Positions 35,364 to 48,100 of a stretch of DNA of 64,000 bases are shown here, piece by piece (positions within the stretch are counted from its first letter, which is position 1; the number at the start of each line of letters is the position of its first letter). The stretch is from NCBI RefSeq assembly GCF_000150275.1, contig NW_002060946.1, forward strand, positions 2,623,454 through 2,687,453, written 5' to 3'. The notes beneath the pieces were generated by a model. That model was not told the origin of the DNA. It ran no database searches and saw only the letters and a program-made list of their open reading frames with translations. The position numbers were made by a program, and so were the translations under genes. This DNA comes from Trichoplax adhaerens. Taxonomy: Eukaryota > Placozoa > Uniplacotomia > Trichoplacea > Trichoplacidae.

Positions 35364-37974
35364 TTAAAAAAGCAAGGTATACTGCGTTAAAATAAGTATA
35401 GACGTGACGGTAGCTAAAATAGGCTGCGAAGTTATTTTAGAGGCAGAACTCGTCGGTGTTGGAGGTTGTATAGGCTTAGGTGTATAATTATTAGGAAATT
35501 GCGCTAACAAAGAATCAGGAAAATCAGTTCCAGAACGTCCAAAACACCAATTTTCAGGATCTACATTGCCTGTTCAAAAGCAGATAATTTCAACGTAAGA
35601 TTTAAACGTAAAATAAATAACAGAATTAAGTGAATTAACTCTTAAGTATGCCCTAAATTTATCAATTTATAAATTGAAATTTTGTAAATACGTTAGAAAA
35701 CTTACTTGGGCTTAACGTCAACCTATACCAGAAATTAACGTCAGTTGTCTCACAAGATTGACCTTGGCAGAAAAACTTGAAGTAAACCCTTTTACCTGCT
35801 GCCATCTTACATTCATTAATAGTACCCTAAGTTGATCAGATGAAGTGGTTATAAGATTTCACTAGTTAAAACAATTAATTCAGTTTAAAAAATCAGCCAA
35901 GTCATAACTTTTCTATCAATAAACTATAATATGGTGTATTAATGGCGTTGTTACTATCAATTCAATCTATCCAATGATGAAATCCCTCGCAAGTTTATAT
36001 TTTTTATATGGTATAAGTTAGTATATTTAAGTGAAACACTTTCAGATTTATAATGCTATAGCAGCATACCTCTTGACAAATTGTATTATATCCATCGCCT
36101 TGGACACTAAGTGAAGGAAACGTGAATAGATCTCTTAAGTATAAGGTGGGACAAGCTAATAATTGCGGTTAAACTTGATATTGTTAATATTATTCCTTTT
36201 GTAAGCTAGAGCACACAGATTATGATTAAGATTGTATGATAAATCAAGCTTTTATCCTAAAAAATTTACTCTTTATGATAAAAACACTGTATAACTGCAA
36301 TACACTTATATAGGATGTAGCGAACTCGACATTAAAATTTTTTATAGAGCTAGCATTTACAGTTACAGTATGGTTTATATATTAAATGAGGGACTTACCA
36401 AATCATCGAATTCGGTGGAGTTGTTTGAACCTTCAAAAGAAAGAATAGGCATGTTAGTATAATTATTCTAAATGCATTGACAAAGTTTTGTTAAGCAATC
36501 TAAATGTAATTCGTTATTAAATCGGCTAATGCCTATTTATGTGCTTGCATCAGTCTAATACAGTATTCAAATTAAATGCTCGTATAGATTATATTCACTG
36601 GTTAACTTCGAGATTAGATATTGACAATTCATGAAGTATTCCATGATTCAAATTAATTATTAGTACCCTATCTGCTATCACCTTGCCAACAAGCGATAGT
36701 TTCAGTATAGGGAAAGTTGTAAATGTTTTTGCGTACTTACGTTTGGGCATTATCGTTAGAAAGTAGACAATTTTACTAAGGCTTTGGATAGATAGCTAGA
36801 TCAATAATTAGAAACTTACCATAACTTCGATAGCTTTACCATCTGCGTTGTCAACCCATACGCAAGGATCGCTCTTGCCATTAACTTGATAATGAAAAAC
36901 ATCATGTTTGAACCCTAATGGTCTGCAACTTAAATCCGTAAGACAAGAAACATTCCTATTATATTGACTTTGTTGAATTTCAAGGTAAGCAGGATTGGAT
37001 GTCGAACATACAGCAGCCAATGATCCTATAAGAAGAAAGTATTAGTAAAGTAGTAATTAATATCAAAAGAGAGATGAATACTATTATATTTTAAAGTTAA
37101 ACGATACGGGCGATTTTTACATATCAGTCACTGTAGTGGATGGGTTGTATAACCCTTTCGGTTGACAGTCACTAACTTAAAACTTGAGTAAATCTCTATA
37201 GTAGATAATTATCATACTTGCCATCAAATAATTACTTCATTAATTAAGCATAGTAAACTATTCTCCCTGTTAGTACTATCGTATTACATATTACTACTAT
37301 CATCAGCAGAAATCTCTACAATGATAAAACTTTAACAGCGATAAATCAGGTCGTATTCGCAGACAACACGATTACTATACACGTTACTCTAACTAGGCTC
37401 TTGCGACGATAAATAAAAAAAAATTCACTGACATAAAGTAGATGGTAAAAAATATGGCAATAGAAAATCGTATTATTGTAGTGAGCAGCGATAGAAAAGC
37501 CATACTAATGCCCAAATCGTCAAGTATTTGGCAGCATCATCTAGTAATACACACAATTACTTAAATTTCCATGACTATTTCTGATCCATCCGTATCAATA
37601 ATATTTCATTTCAAACACTATACAACGATCCTCTCAGCGTATAATACTAAGTTGTTCATAATTTCTCAACTTGTAACCGTTTGTGTATTAAACTATATTC
37701 AAAAACACAACATTAACTATCTTCAAACGCTAGTACATCTGCAGTAAGTTCATAACCCAATATTGAAATAGCTCTTGTCATATGCAGTAACTAAATAGAA
37801 TTGCTTCCAAAATCGATGCTCTTCTTTTTGACATCGTCTATACCCCGGTAAATTTCTTCATAATCAATATCAAATTGACTCCAATTCAATCAGATTACAT
37901 CAATTCAAAATAATACCTTGTGCCCATAACAATATCAAAGTAACCATTACACCAAATACACGGGTTAATGCCAT
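35364..37974 (-). CDS. Small Cys-rich secreted protein with GPI-anchor-type C-terminus (unrecognised family)
   Basis: Six minus-strand exons: 37917-37974, 36820-37025, 36399-36430, 36070-36106, 35706-35826 and 35364-35569. All phases join, giving 219 residues. Exon 1 is a signal peptide (MALTRVFGVMVTLILLWAQG). The mature part has about ten cysteines in pieces such as AAVCSTSNPAYLEIQQ, NVSCLTDLSCRPLGF, KSDPCVWVDN, YNTICQEGTINECKMAAG, FKFFCQGQSCETTD and NVDPENWCFGRSG. A Pro/Thr/Ser stalk (PKPIQPPTPTSSASK) then leads to a C-terminal hydrophobic stretch (ILATVTSILILTQYTLLF) with no charged tail, the layout of a GPI-anchored surface protein. I do not recognise the domain; the even cysteine number suggests disulfide pairs, but the spacing is not that of Ly6, EGF or sushi modules. 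A 238-bp tandem array begins about 430 bp upstream of the start codon. Confidence 0.85.
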
Positions 37975-38404
37975 ATTTTATTCGATATTTCTATCCTAGC
38001 CACAAGTAGAAAAAAGGATGTAGAAAATTTCAAAAGTGATCGTTGCAAGTGCGATCGATAATTTGAACTAATGTCGAGGAAAAGCGGAAGGATTGCAGTC
38101 AACGGGTGTGGTAATTGCAAGGATTCTACTGTAGTATAGCCTTCCAATTTCTCCCTGTTTACAGTAGTGCCAAGTACTTGATGACCCCGAAAGCGATTTC
38201 TCACTTGCGATATAAATTCTAGTAGATTGTTGCATAGAAACCAGCGGACAGGATTTTCGAAAGTAATATGCTTAGTACCCGAGTATACCGTATCATACAG
38301 TAGCGAACGCTGGTGGTATTCGTATCCGATGCACTACTTGTAAAAAGTAAGCCTAAGAAATGAGTACAGCGGTTGTACTATAACTGTACGTCGAGACGAG
38401 CATT
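37975..38404. other. Upstream region of the GPI-type protein gene
   Basis: About 430 bp between the start codon at 37974 and the 238-bp array. Probably promoter and 5' UTR. One short minus-strand frame (37965-38204) overlaps the start region and is not a separate gene. Confidence 0.5.
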
Positions 38405-39424
38405 CTCGCCTTGGTAGACTATCTAGCAATTCCGCTGGCATCGAGGTATGGGAAAACCTTCATGACTGCTGTAGCACAGTTTTCTGGTTAGATTATGCTG
38501 TCTAAACAGATTCAATATACATTGAACTCTATCATTTATGTATATAGAACGGTAGTAGTATATTTGTATGAGATAAAGTACATACTGTATACGCAATAAG
38601 GTTAGGAAATGACTCTGGTGGTTATGCATTATCACAACGATTTTCACCTTGCTAGACTATGGAGTAATTGTGCTAGCATCGAGGTATAGGAAAACCTCCA
38701 TGACTGCTGTAGTACAGCTTTCTAGTTAGATTATGCTGTCTAAACAGATTCAATATACATTGAACTCTATCATTCATGCATATAGAACGGTAGTAGTATA
38801 TTTGTATGAGATAAAGTACATACTGTATTTGCAATAAGGTTAGGGAATGACTCTGGTGGTTATGCATTATCACAACGATTCTCACCTTGCTAGACTATGG
38901 AGTAATTGTGCTAGCATCGAGGTATAGGAAAACCTCCATGACTACTGTAGCACAGTTTTCTGGTTAGATTATGCTGTATAAATAGATTCAATATATATTG
39001 AACTCTATCATTCAAGTATATAGAACGGTAGTAGTATTTGTATGAGATAAAGTACATGTTCGGAATAACGTTAGGAAATGACTTTGGTGGTTATGCATTA
39101 TCACAACGATTCTCACCTTGCTAGACTATGGAGTAATTATGCTAGCATCGAGGTGTAGGAAAACCTCCATGACTGCTGTAGCACAGCTTTCTGGTTAGAT
39201 TATGCTGTCTAAACAGATTCAATATACATTGATCTCTATCATTCATATATATAGAACGGTAGTAGTATATTTGTATGAGATAAAGTACATACTGTATACG
39301 CAATAGGGTTAGGGAATGACTCTGGTGGTTATGTATTATCACAACGATTCTCACCTTGCTAGACTATGGAGTAATTGTGTTAGCATCGAGGAATAGGAAA
39401 ACCTCCATGACTGCTGTAGCACAG
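38405..39424. repeat. Tandem array, about 238-bp unit, four full copies plus a part
   Basis: The marker ggaaaacct(t/c)catgactgc recurs at 38451, 38689, 38927, 39158 and 39396 (intervals 238, 238, 231, 238). Units are about 90-95% alike by eye; the third carries two small deletions. In the minus direction three units each keep a frame of about 70 codons, but this is a by-product of repetition: the third unit breaks it, and no signal or domain is visible. Confidence 0.93.
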
Positions 39425-41344
39425 CTATTTTAAGTTATTTTGCCCACGTTTGACTTAATATTACTGTGCTTTATATTAATTAGCTTATAACGCCAACATG
39501 CACAAGTATAAACTTATTTCATAAGCACATCGATAACGGCTACTATTCTTTCAATAAATAAGCTAATGTAAGAATTATTCGAGCTTACAGAATAGTTTAT
39601 GAAGCATAAGGTAAATATTAGTGAGATAAAATTTCAGTTTTGCATAGCTTTTGGCCTCATGAGTACGTCGACTGTTTGCATCTGCAACCCTTAGTGCAAC
39701 ATGTATCGTTAAAACTCTTTCTATTATCTCCACAGCACAAAGCTACTAAATAAATAAAATTTGATAAATTAAACTTATTTAAAACGGAAGATTTATTCTT
39801 CTTCGAGGTAACAACAATGAAATTCTCATGAAGACGATTTAAAATTGTATAGCGAGATCCGATGCGATGTTTTTAGTAGATTTAAAAGAAAAATAATACA
39901 GAATTATGGAAATTTCTGCGAGTAATAAAGTATAGTGTAGTTAACCATTGTTACGATAATATCATCTTAAATTACTATGAGTGTATATTCCGAGGATTTT
40001 AAAGAGAGAAGTAAGTTGTTATGCTGGCAATATAATGACGAAATAAAAACAACGGAAGAAAATCAATAACAAATAAATATTATCATCTCAAAGTATGCAT
40101 GAATTAAAAGAATTTTTACCAAATATGTACGATATTATACGTTACATGCCTAATATTACAAAAATAGGATCAAAATGGGATTTTTCCAACGAATTTCAAT
40201 AATCGAGAAAAATAAATTCTATAAATATTGCAGAAATACTTTCTAGAAAAATAAGTTCGAAATATACAGGCGTTCACAATCGATAAAATTGAACTTTACT
40301 TTATTCTTACTAATGATTCGCTTTCTTATTATAGCTAAATCGTGATCAATTTATAAAATTTCCGTACTTCTATAAGTGTGCCAATAGCTGATAAGGTAGT
40401 AGACCTTCTAAAGCATTTTAGTTAAGTCTTTGTTTTCTATCCAATAAATAAGCTCAGATATATTTCTCTTGTTTACAATTTAATATAAATACAGAGATTA
40501 TTTTCTTAAATTATATTATACGCCAGGATATCGTACTTGGATACCATCGAAATTTTCTATCATAATAATCTTGAATTGTTTGATCAAATCGGTGAAATAA
40601 AAGCATCAATGATTGTATTTATGCTTATATAAAATAGAATAGAACCAAAGGTTTATCCTTAGTTATAACAATTTATTTGACATTTGATAACTAATATAAG
40701 GTGACATTTTAATATAATACTGTTAAATTCTTTATTCTACTAAGGATTATAGTAAATCCAGCTCCAATTAAAGAATTCTTCATTCACTTGTCATAAGTAC
40801 TTTAATGAACATAGCTTAATTTCACTTTCAATCAAGGCTTTTATTGAATTCGAATCTTCATTGCGGAATTTTTATGAGTAAAATTATCTATTTCTTCATT
40901 CAGAAATACAACGTACGTACTTTCGTATTCCTTCATCTTACTTAACGAAATACAATGTCTTTCCGTTTTCATTGCCGTGGTGCGAATGAACATTTAGGAA
41001 AATAAATAACATAAGCAAATATTTTGTACGGTAAATTCATCTTAATCGCTCGTAAATTCTTTAATAAATGAAAGGTTTTAAGTAGCACTACTATCAAATT
41101 TGTAACATAAACTGAGATTTTTTGAAGGTACTGTAATGTAAGATCAAAGCGAGTATGATGCAAAAGCATGTTATGATATGAACACCATTGAATAATAGTA
41201 AAATTGCTGCGATATACCTTTGTAACATGAGAGAATGCATATTTACAACACAACACAAGTAAATATATATTTACCACCATTCCAAATCAGGTCAAAACTT
41301 CGACAATAGATATGTTGCATGCTTATGTCAAAATCGATATTATC

Positions 41345-41364
41345 GATATTGACTAGTCAATATC
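41345..41364. repeat. Perfect 20-bp palindrome
   Basis: GATATTGACTAGTCAATATC is its own reverse complement. A further short palindromic piece (ATCGATATTATCGAT) lies directly to the left. No gene is near it. Confidence 0.8.
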
Positions 41365-41605
41365 AGTTTCAGTGAGTACTGTTGTTATAAATCTATATCT
41401 GTAACGAGGAAATTCAAACTACGACAAGAAATCTACCATTGTGAATCTATTGTAGGGTTTGCGTTTCCCGACATCTACCTGCAGTACGACTCTAATACTA
41501 ACGATTCTTCATCGTTAGGAGGGAGAGTAAACACACCAATCTCTTTTAGACAAAACTGAACTAAAACTTTATTAAAAAGACAGCAAATTTATGGTAAATC
41601 CATAT

Positions 41606-42165
41606 AAACATTAACTATCAGTGCTTAGATAATATTATAAAACTCTACACTTATCCGTCAAAAATGTATGAAATCATAGATAGCAAGTATTCTCGACAAA
41701 TACGAAAGTATGTTATCCGATCGAAGTAAGGTAAGCACAAGTTAGCAAAGTCACTCCGCGATAAACATCATCTAAACGAAAGTTTTTAACCTAAATTTAC
41801 TCCTTAGCATAGAAATAGCAATAATGTAAAATGGCCATATTGCTTTAGACAGTACTTGTCACACCTTATAGGATAAATCATATATTACGTTTAACGGAGC
41901 GCTTAGTCTTGTAAATATTATAGATTAGGAATTCAATATTTTTCAACATGTTAGCAATTATAAAAACTCATGTAGTGCGTTGTTGATTGAATCAAATTTA
42001 ATAACATTATATAATATTAATTATCAGTACTTAGATAGCATTATAAAATTATGCTGTTGTCTGTCATCAAATATATAACGTCATATATAACGGTATCCTC
42101 AACAAATGCTAAAATGTGTTATCTGGCCAAAATATGATAAGCACTACTTAGTAAAAGTTAGATAG
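41606..42165. repeat. Diverged direct repeat pair, about 150 bp each
   Basis: The segments at about 41606-41760 and 42012-42165 align along their length: atcagtgcttagataatattataaaa versus the same with two changes, then ...gttatccgatcgaag.. versus ..gttatctggccaaaa.., and gtaagcacaagttag versus ataagcactacttag. The offset is about 406 bp. Likely an old duplication. Confidence 0.6.
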
Positions 42166-42769
42166 CATACATTACTAAAGAAGCAACCTATTCTTTATCA
42201 TGTACCTGACAAGTTACTTATACTTAGCTTGTAGCGAGAAATTTTAAACGTATCATACTATAGGCCTTTTGAATCTGTCGCTGTAAAATTATATGGAAAT
42301 TCGAAAATCTATATTTAGTAAGGAGGTGTTATACTTTTAAACCATGTTTTCTTATGACTTCCATATTACGATGTTGAAACTGAAGCTTGTCTTTAGTATA
42401 TTGCTTATAGGATCATTTACAGAGCTGCTTTCTTCGTGACTGCAATTGAAGCTAATAGAATTATTAAGGTTAGAATTGCACTTAGAAGCTTATGCTACAT
42501 TGCCTGGATAATTAATCAAGGTTAGGCTCCTTTAAAAGTTCTCTTTAAACTGATATCAATGAGTGCTTTCATCATTTTAAAGATCATATTATAAAATTTC
42601 ATGAATGCCTTCAATATCGATATTAAGTTAATCTGATAAGCTCCAAACCTTAAGATGTACTATAAATAATGACTTCATGAATTCATTTATGACATGGTCG
42701 AACTACAGGAAATGAAATATAACACCTCTATTTGTGATGAATCCTTTCATTACGTGATGATACTATAAA

Positions 42770-43130
42770 CAAATGCTCTGTTTGAGTTACGGATATCTTT
42801 CAATGCTCAAATGCAATCAACGCTGTACTGCCTTCAATTACTGGATATCACCATGAATAATAGCATACTTGAGTTATCTATAGTAATATACGAATAATAT
42901 CAGAAGAAAGAATGCAAAAAGTAAATACCTTTTTTGATTCGTAGATACCTTTCAGTCCATCAATGCTGTGGATATGGCACTCTGCAATCACCGGATATTA
43001 CATAGAATAATAACTAGATCAGCTTGCCTATAATAAGTGAATAGCTTTAGGGTGAATAAGGTTAAAACAAATGCCTGTAAGTACCCTATTTGATCTACGG
43101 AAATTAGCAATCCTTCAAATTCAATTAGAA
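42770..43130. repeat. Diverged tandem repeats, about 150-bp unit
   Basis: Two to three weakly similar units: tgtttgagttacggatatctttca .. aatagcatacttgagttat, then ttttgattcgtagatacctttca .. aataactagatcagcttgc, then atttgatctacggaaatt. Each also has a tcaa(c/t)gctgt...ctg.atat segment. Similarity is clear by eye but low. Confidence 0.5.
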
Positions 43131-44339
43131 GTTGTATTTTCCTCTACTGCCCGAAATTAGATAGAGATATGACTTGATGAGATTATCCATGACAATATCT
43201 TACCTTAATGTGATAGTCAAATACTTTAAATCTTTCAGGTTTAACTAATACACCTATCATAATATATTTTAGGTAATTTCATCTTAAGGAATAAATATTC
43301 GTTCTGGAACTTCGATGTATTTTGACTACTGTAACTCTAACGCGAAATACTGGATTAATACTGACACTATATAAGATCTAGCACATAACAATACCAATAT
43401 GAGTAAAATAAAAAGTGTAGAAATACAATATGATTTTTATTTTTATTGCTAGCTATAGTCCTTCAAAATTGTTCACAGTTACACATAAAGCAGATTTATT
43501 AGCTTTTGATTGGGTGTATAACTATTTAGTACTACTATCCAAACAATCAAAATTAGGAAATCTAAAATGACTAACAGGATGAAAATCTGAATCACATACT
43601 AACGGATATCAATGCTGTAAACAATACTATTTACTCTGAAATAAAATCAATTAAGAAATCTAGAATGCTTTAATTAATGGGTTAATAATCATGAACGGTA
43701 TATCGATGAAATGGTTTTATGACGACCGTATTATCAATGCTAATTTCCTCTCTATAATTCTTCGGAAAATATTGCATTGTGCATAAACTTAATTAAAAAG
43801 TAGTGGAAAGATGCCACAACTTTTAAACATAAAATGTAATTTAATTTATGACCATTTTTACATAAACATTATCAACCTACCGTAATTTGCTGTACTTTGA
43901 ATTTTCTTCAAATGGGTGTCACGAAATTGGTTAAATATCTAGAAATGCATACTAGTCCATAAGGACAACCATCTTAGATTCGAAGAGTATAATAAAATAG
44001 AAATAAACGCAATCAAGGAAAAAATACTTGCATGTCTGTATCAGTAGTAATCATAACTATTTCACATTGTAGTATCGAAACATTCAATTGTTATTTGGCT
44101 CTGTACTTTGCCGTTAATTTATGATAGGGGTGAAATTTTCCGTGCCGATCACTGAACTGTTCTCTCCTCACTCGGATTTACTATATGCATGCTCGTCATA
44201 TTCGTATATTATATTATTAGTTCATGCTAGTAACCAATAGAAAGAAATGAAAATTACTCTCGTTTATATTCTCATAGTCGGTAATATCAATAGAATAATG
44301 TTTATTTCAATATAATTTCGAAGTTAGAATTTGTATAAA

Positions 44340-45135
44340 TCCATGTTGTTAAGTATTGAAAGGAAAGGGAAAATGTTTCTCTTTTACATTTCGATTTAGG
44401 GTACCGTAATATTCTATTGGATAATATGTATTTCAAAGTATTCCAGAAGCTCATACATATGCTAATTCATACGGGAAGTATTTAAAGTGAGAATAGCCTG
44501 ATCTTTTTTATATTCTTAGTATTATTGATGACTGAATTATATTAATTTTACACTATATGTGAAGTAATAGTAGTACGGACATTAAAGGGAAAAGGGAATA
44601 AATTCTTTTTTCTGTTTACTTACATTGTTGATAATATTTCATTAAATAATACTTGTTTCATCTTGATCTAGAAGCCTATACGTATATAGCTTCATATTGG
44701 CAAGCATTGATGGGGTAAAGGGGATAGCTGTAATTTATTAAATTTCTTTGTAATATTAATGACCGAATTACAAGCTATTAGTTTCATAGTGATTCTAGAG
44801 TTGCGGTAATCTGAATATAATAAGGAAAAGGGAAGAAGTACTTCCTTTACGCTTACATTTAGGAGAATATTTTATTGAGTAATGCTTATTCACTTTGATC
44901 CAGAAGCTCATACGCAGTTTACACTAGTAATTATAGTATTGAAAGGGAAAGGGGATAGATGCGCTTCTTTTATATTTTTACTACATTAACGTAGACTGAA
45001 TCTATATATGTCATATATATGTTAGGGTTGACATTAACATACATATTTCATAGCGATTCTGAAGCTACGGTAATGCGGATATAGCTTATGCAAGTAGACA
45101 CCCAAGGGAGAGAGGGACTGATGCTGTTCTTTTGA
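44340..45135. repeat. Decayed tandem array, about 110-125-bp unit
   Basis: A purine-rich segment followed by a pyrimidine-rich one recurs: aaaggaaagggaaaatg..tctcttttacatt (about 44359), gggaagtatttaaag (44473), aaagggaaaagggaat (44584), ggggtaaaggggatag (44710), aaggaaaagggaag (44822), aaagggaaaggggatag (44941) and aagggagagaggga (45103). Between them (c/t)cagaagc(t)cata(t/c) recurs. Spacing is mostly 109-127 bp. The units are far more diverged than in the other arrays, so this array is old. Confidence 0.6.
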
Positions 45136-48100
45136 TTTCTTAACAAAATTAATCAATTTATGTTCGTTTTACCGCAATCCTGGAATTTCATTTTTGCACT
45201 AGCTAATTTTGATGTAGAGTTAAGGGTATAATGTGATATGCAGTGCAAAATAAGGGCAGCATGACAAGGTACGTTCAGTAGATATACAGTCCAATTTTCC
45301 AAATTTGCAGTACGTAAAAGTACTCTTCTAGTGAAATATGCTACACGTATTTACCATTAAAGTAAATTAATGATATCAGTAGTCTTCGACATATTTTTAG
45401 AATTCATATAGCTGATATGAAGGAGATTGAACCGCATGCTGGAGGTATTTACTTGTAATGTAAATAATAATAAGGAAAAGTCAATACTATTATATTTCAT
45501 TTTTAAGCATTAAAAATTAAACTAGCCCACAAATCAATAGCTTTAATAGATCAAATCATTTTATTCGTCCGCCTATCTTACTGTAGTTTGCTTAAGATAC
45601 ATTGCTATAGTTGTGAATAGTCAGTTGGTAGATATCAATCTGTAAAACTACTTTTAATCCGTACGGTATTTAATATTGCTATACTTCACATACTTTACAA
45701 TTTAGAAAGGTTTAGTATACATGCGTATCGCTGAAAATAGAATTAAAAATATTACATTTTCTGTACTGATTTAACACTGTCTTAATTTTAATACAAGATA
45801 CATTGTTTAGCTATCCTACCTACAATATACTGTAACCATACTTTTAAAGCCAGGACTTTTAATAACTGCAATTACTATTAATAAATAGAAAATTTTTACA
45901 AAAGAATTGTTGTCTTGCACATTTTCTAACTACGAAATTGTATGCTTATTTTCCGTAGATAAGTTACAAAAATGAATACTTATTCTTGCTTAATTGCATA
46001 TATAGTTATTTGCATATCAGAGACAACCAACAATGTGATTATTCGACTATCTCGATAAAAACTAACATCATAAATATGGTTACAAGTTGTGTTGTTAGTT
46101 GAGCATTTAATAAATGAGAAATATTTTCTCTAGATAGTTAGCGTTGAATTATTATCGTAGTTTATTGATGGCAATACTGTACGTATAATAAATGGTAGGA
46201 TATCCAAGCAGCCAACAAAACAAAACTTGACGACATAATAACAGTAGAAAAACGTTCTTTGTGATTCAAAGATCAAAATGAAAGTAATCTTATACTAGAA
46301 AACATTAATTATAAATGTCTGTACTACGCCTTAATAATATTTGTGCGCTGGTATAAGATTATTAAATAAATTCAAAGAACCCTTTATTAACTGCTTTGAA
46401 TAAAAGAACGATGACTTAAATTTATGGGCAAATATCAATCAGAGTAGCAAGGCTGCACTATCTCTTTCTTTTCAGTCTGATCGAAAAAGAAACTAAGGGT
46501 ATTTTATTACAATGTCGGTATTTATTAGTATAGTGCATGAGCCATCGTTGAAGATAAATACATATACGAGAGTATAAAGATACCAGATCAACAATAAATT
46601 ATTAATATTAAATTCAAAAATAAGAGATTAGAAGATCCTTCACTACAATCCATATTAAAATTTAACCTGTCACTGTACTATAAAATTTTAGTACCCTAAC
46701 TACCAGATTCTTCTCTCGCGTGAAAATATTTACGTGAATGAAGGATGTCTCTGATCTATTCTTTAGTTGCTTCATTTATGTATCATCGTTGAATGAAATT
46801 AGTTGAATAAGACCATAGCCGTATTGATATCCAAAACTATTTTTGAAGTTTAATCGTAATCATTACACGCTATCTATCTTATATTGCTGGATAAATCCCA
46901 AATACTTTTAAAAGTTTATTTGATATACTAGAAATAATGAGAGATATTTTTATCGAAAAACACATGATCTAATTAGTTGCCATGCTAAGGTTAATACTAT
47001 TGATATATTTCAACATAAATACGAAGAGTTTAAATTTAAGGAGGACGGACGAGTGATGTGTCGTAATAATTTGGTCTATACAGTACAAAATGTGGTTGGC
47101 CAAGAAATAAATATTCGGGTTATATTATCCACCTTATTACGTAGTATTGACATAGATGGGAATGATTTATTACAGCTCATAATGTAACCGTAAATTGATC
47201 AATCAAGTCTAATATTCTGAAAATCTAGTTTTCTTCTTTACCCTATTTTTTGAATATGAAGGGATATTTCTATCCAGCAAAATCGGATAGATTTATTTGC
47301 TATCAATGGAATTTAAAGTAATTAAATACTTACATAAGTTAAATGTAACATTCGAGTGATCGGCGCCTATATTAACGTTCGAATAGTAAGACAAAACGAT
47401 TTATCTCGACTAGATAGAAATGCTCTAATCTTTTAAATGATAACTTTAAAAATGATAGAGATAATAGTATGATTTGAATCGACTTGATAGATCGCACTAG
47501 AGTATTTCCTTATAGTATAGAAAATAGCAACATCTTTAATAAAAATTTAAGGCAATCTCTTTAATTAAAGATGATCATAATCGAATTTAACAATGGTAAA
47601 TATCTCATAAACTATATTCGTATTTCATTGATATTCTCACTTTTGTTATTGCATTTGTAGGTAAATAATAAATAAGATTGAAATAAACTCAATTCTATGC
47701 AAAGATTTGAATATTTAATATGATATTGTCTAGCATGAAAGAGAAATTTAAATGTGATATCGGGTATTGCCTTTGTACACTTATTCTTATATAAGATATA
47801 TAACCTATCATCATAATTGGCTCTATAACAAAGTAATTATCTTCTTTTAATTATTACTTTGGCTACTGTGAGAAATTAACTACACTAATGTGCGAATATG
47901 TGCAAGATTAAGTTACACAGTTGTTTCCCTCTTCTCAAAACGAGAATACACGTTGGCGATACTTTACTTCCTTCTTATTCCTCTTGCTAATTACTTCGCA
48001 TTGGATGGACTACAGCATTATAATTAGGATAGTATGAGGTGGTACTAAATGTAAAATTTTATGTTGCCGCTAATCTGAAATACAGATTGCCTAAGAGAAC

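Noticed and set aside
38423-39354. Three similar 70-residue minus-strand frames
   Set aside because: They are the same 238-bp repeat read three times; the third repeat unit breaks the frame and no domain is seen.
40969-41280. 103-residue minus-strand frame in the desert
   Set aside because: No domain, no splice partners and skewed composition.
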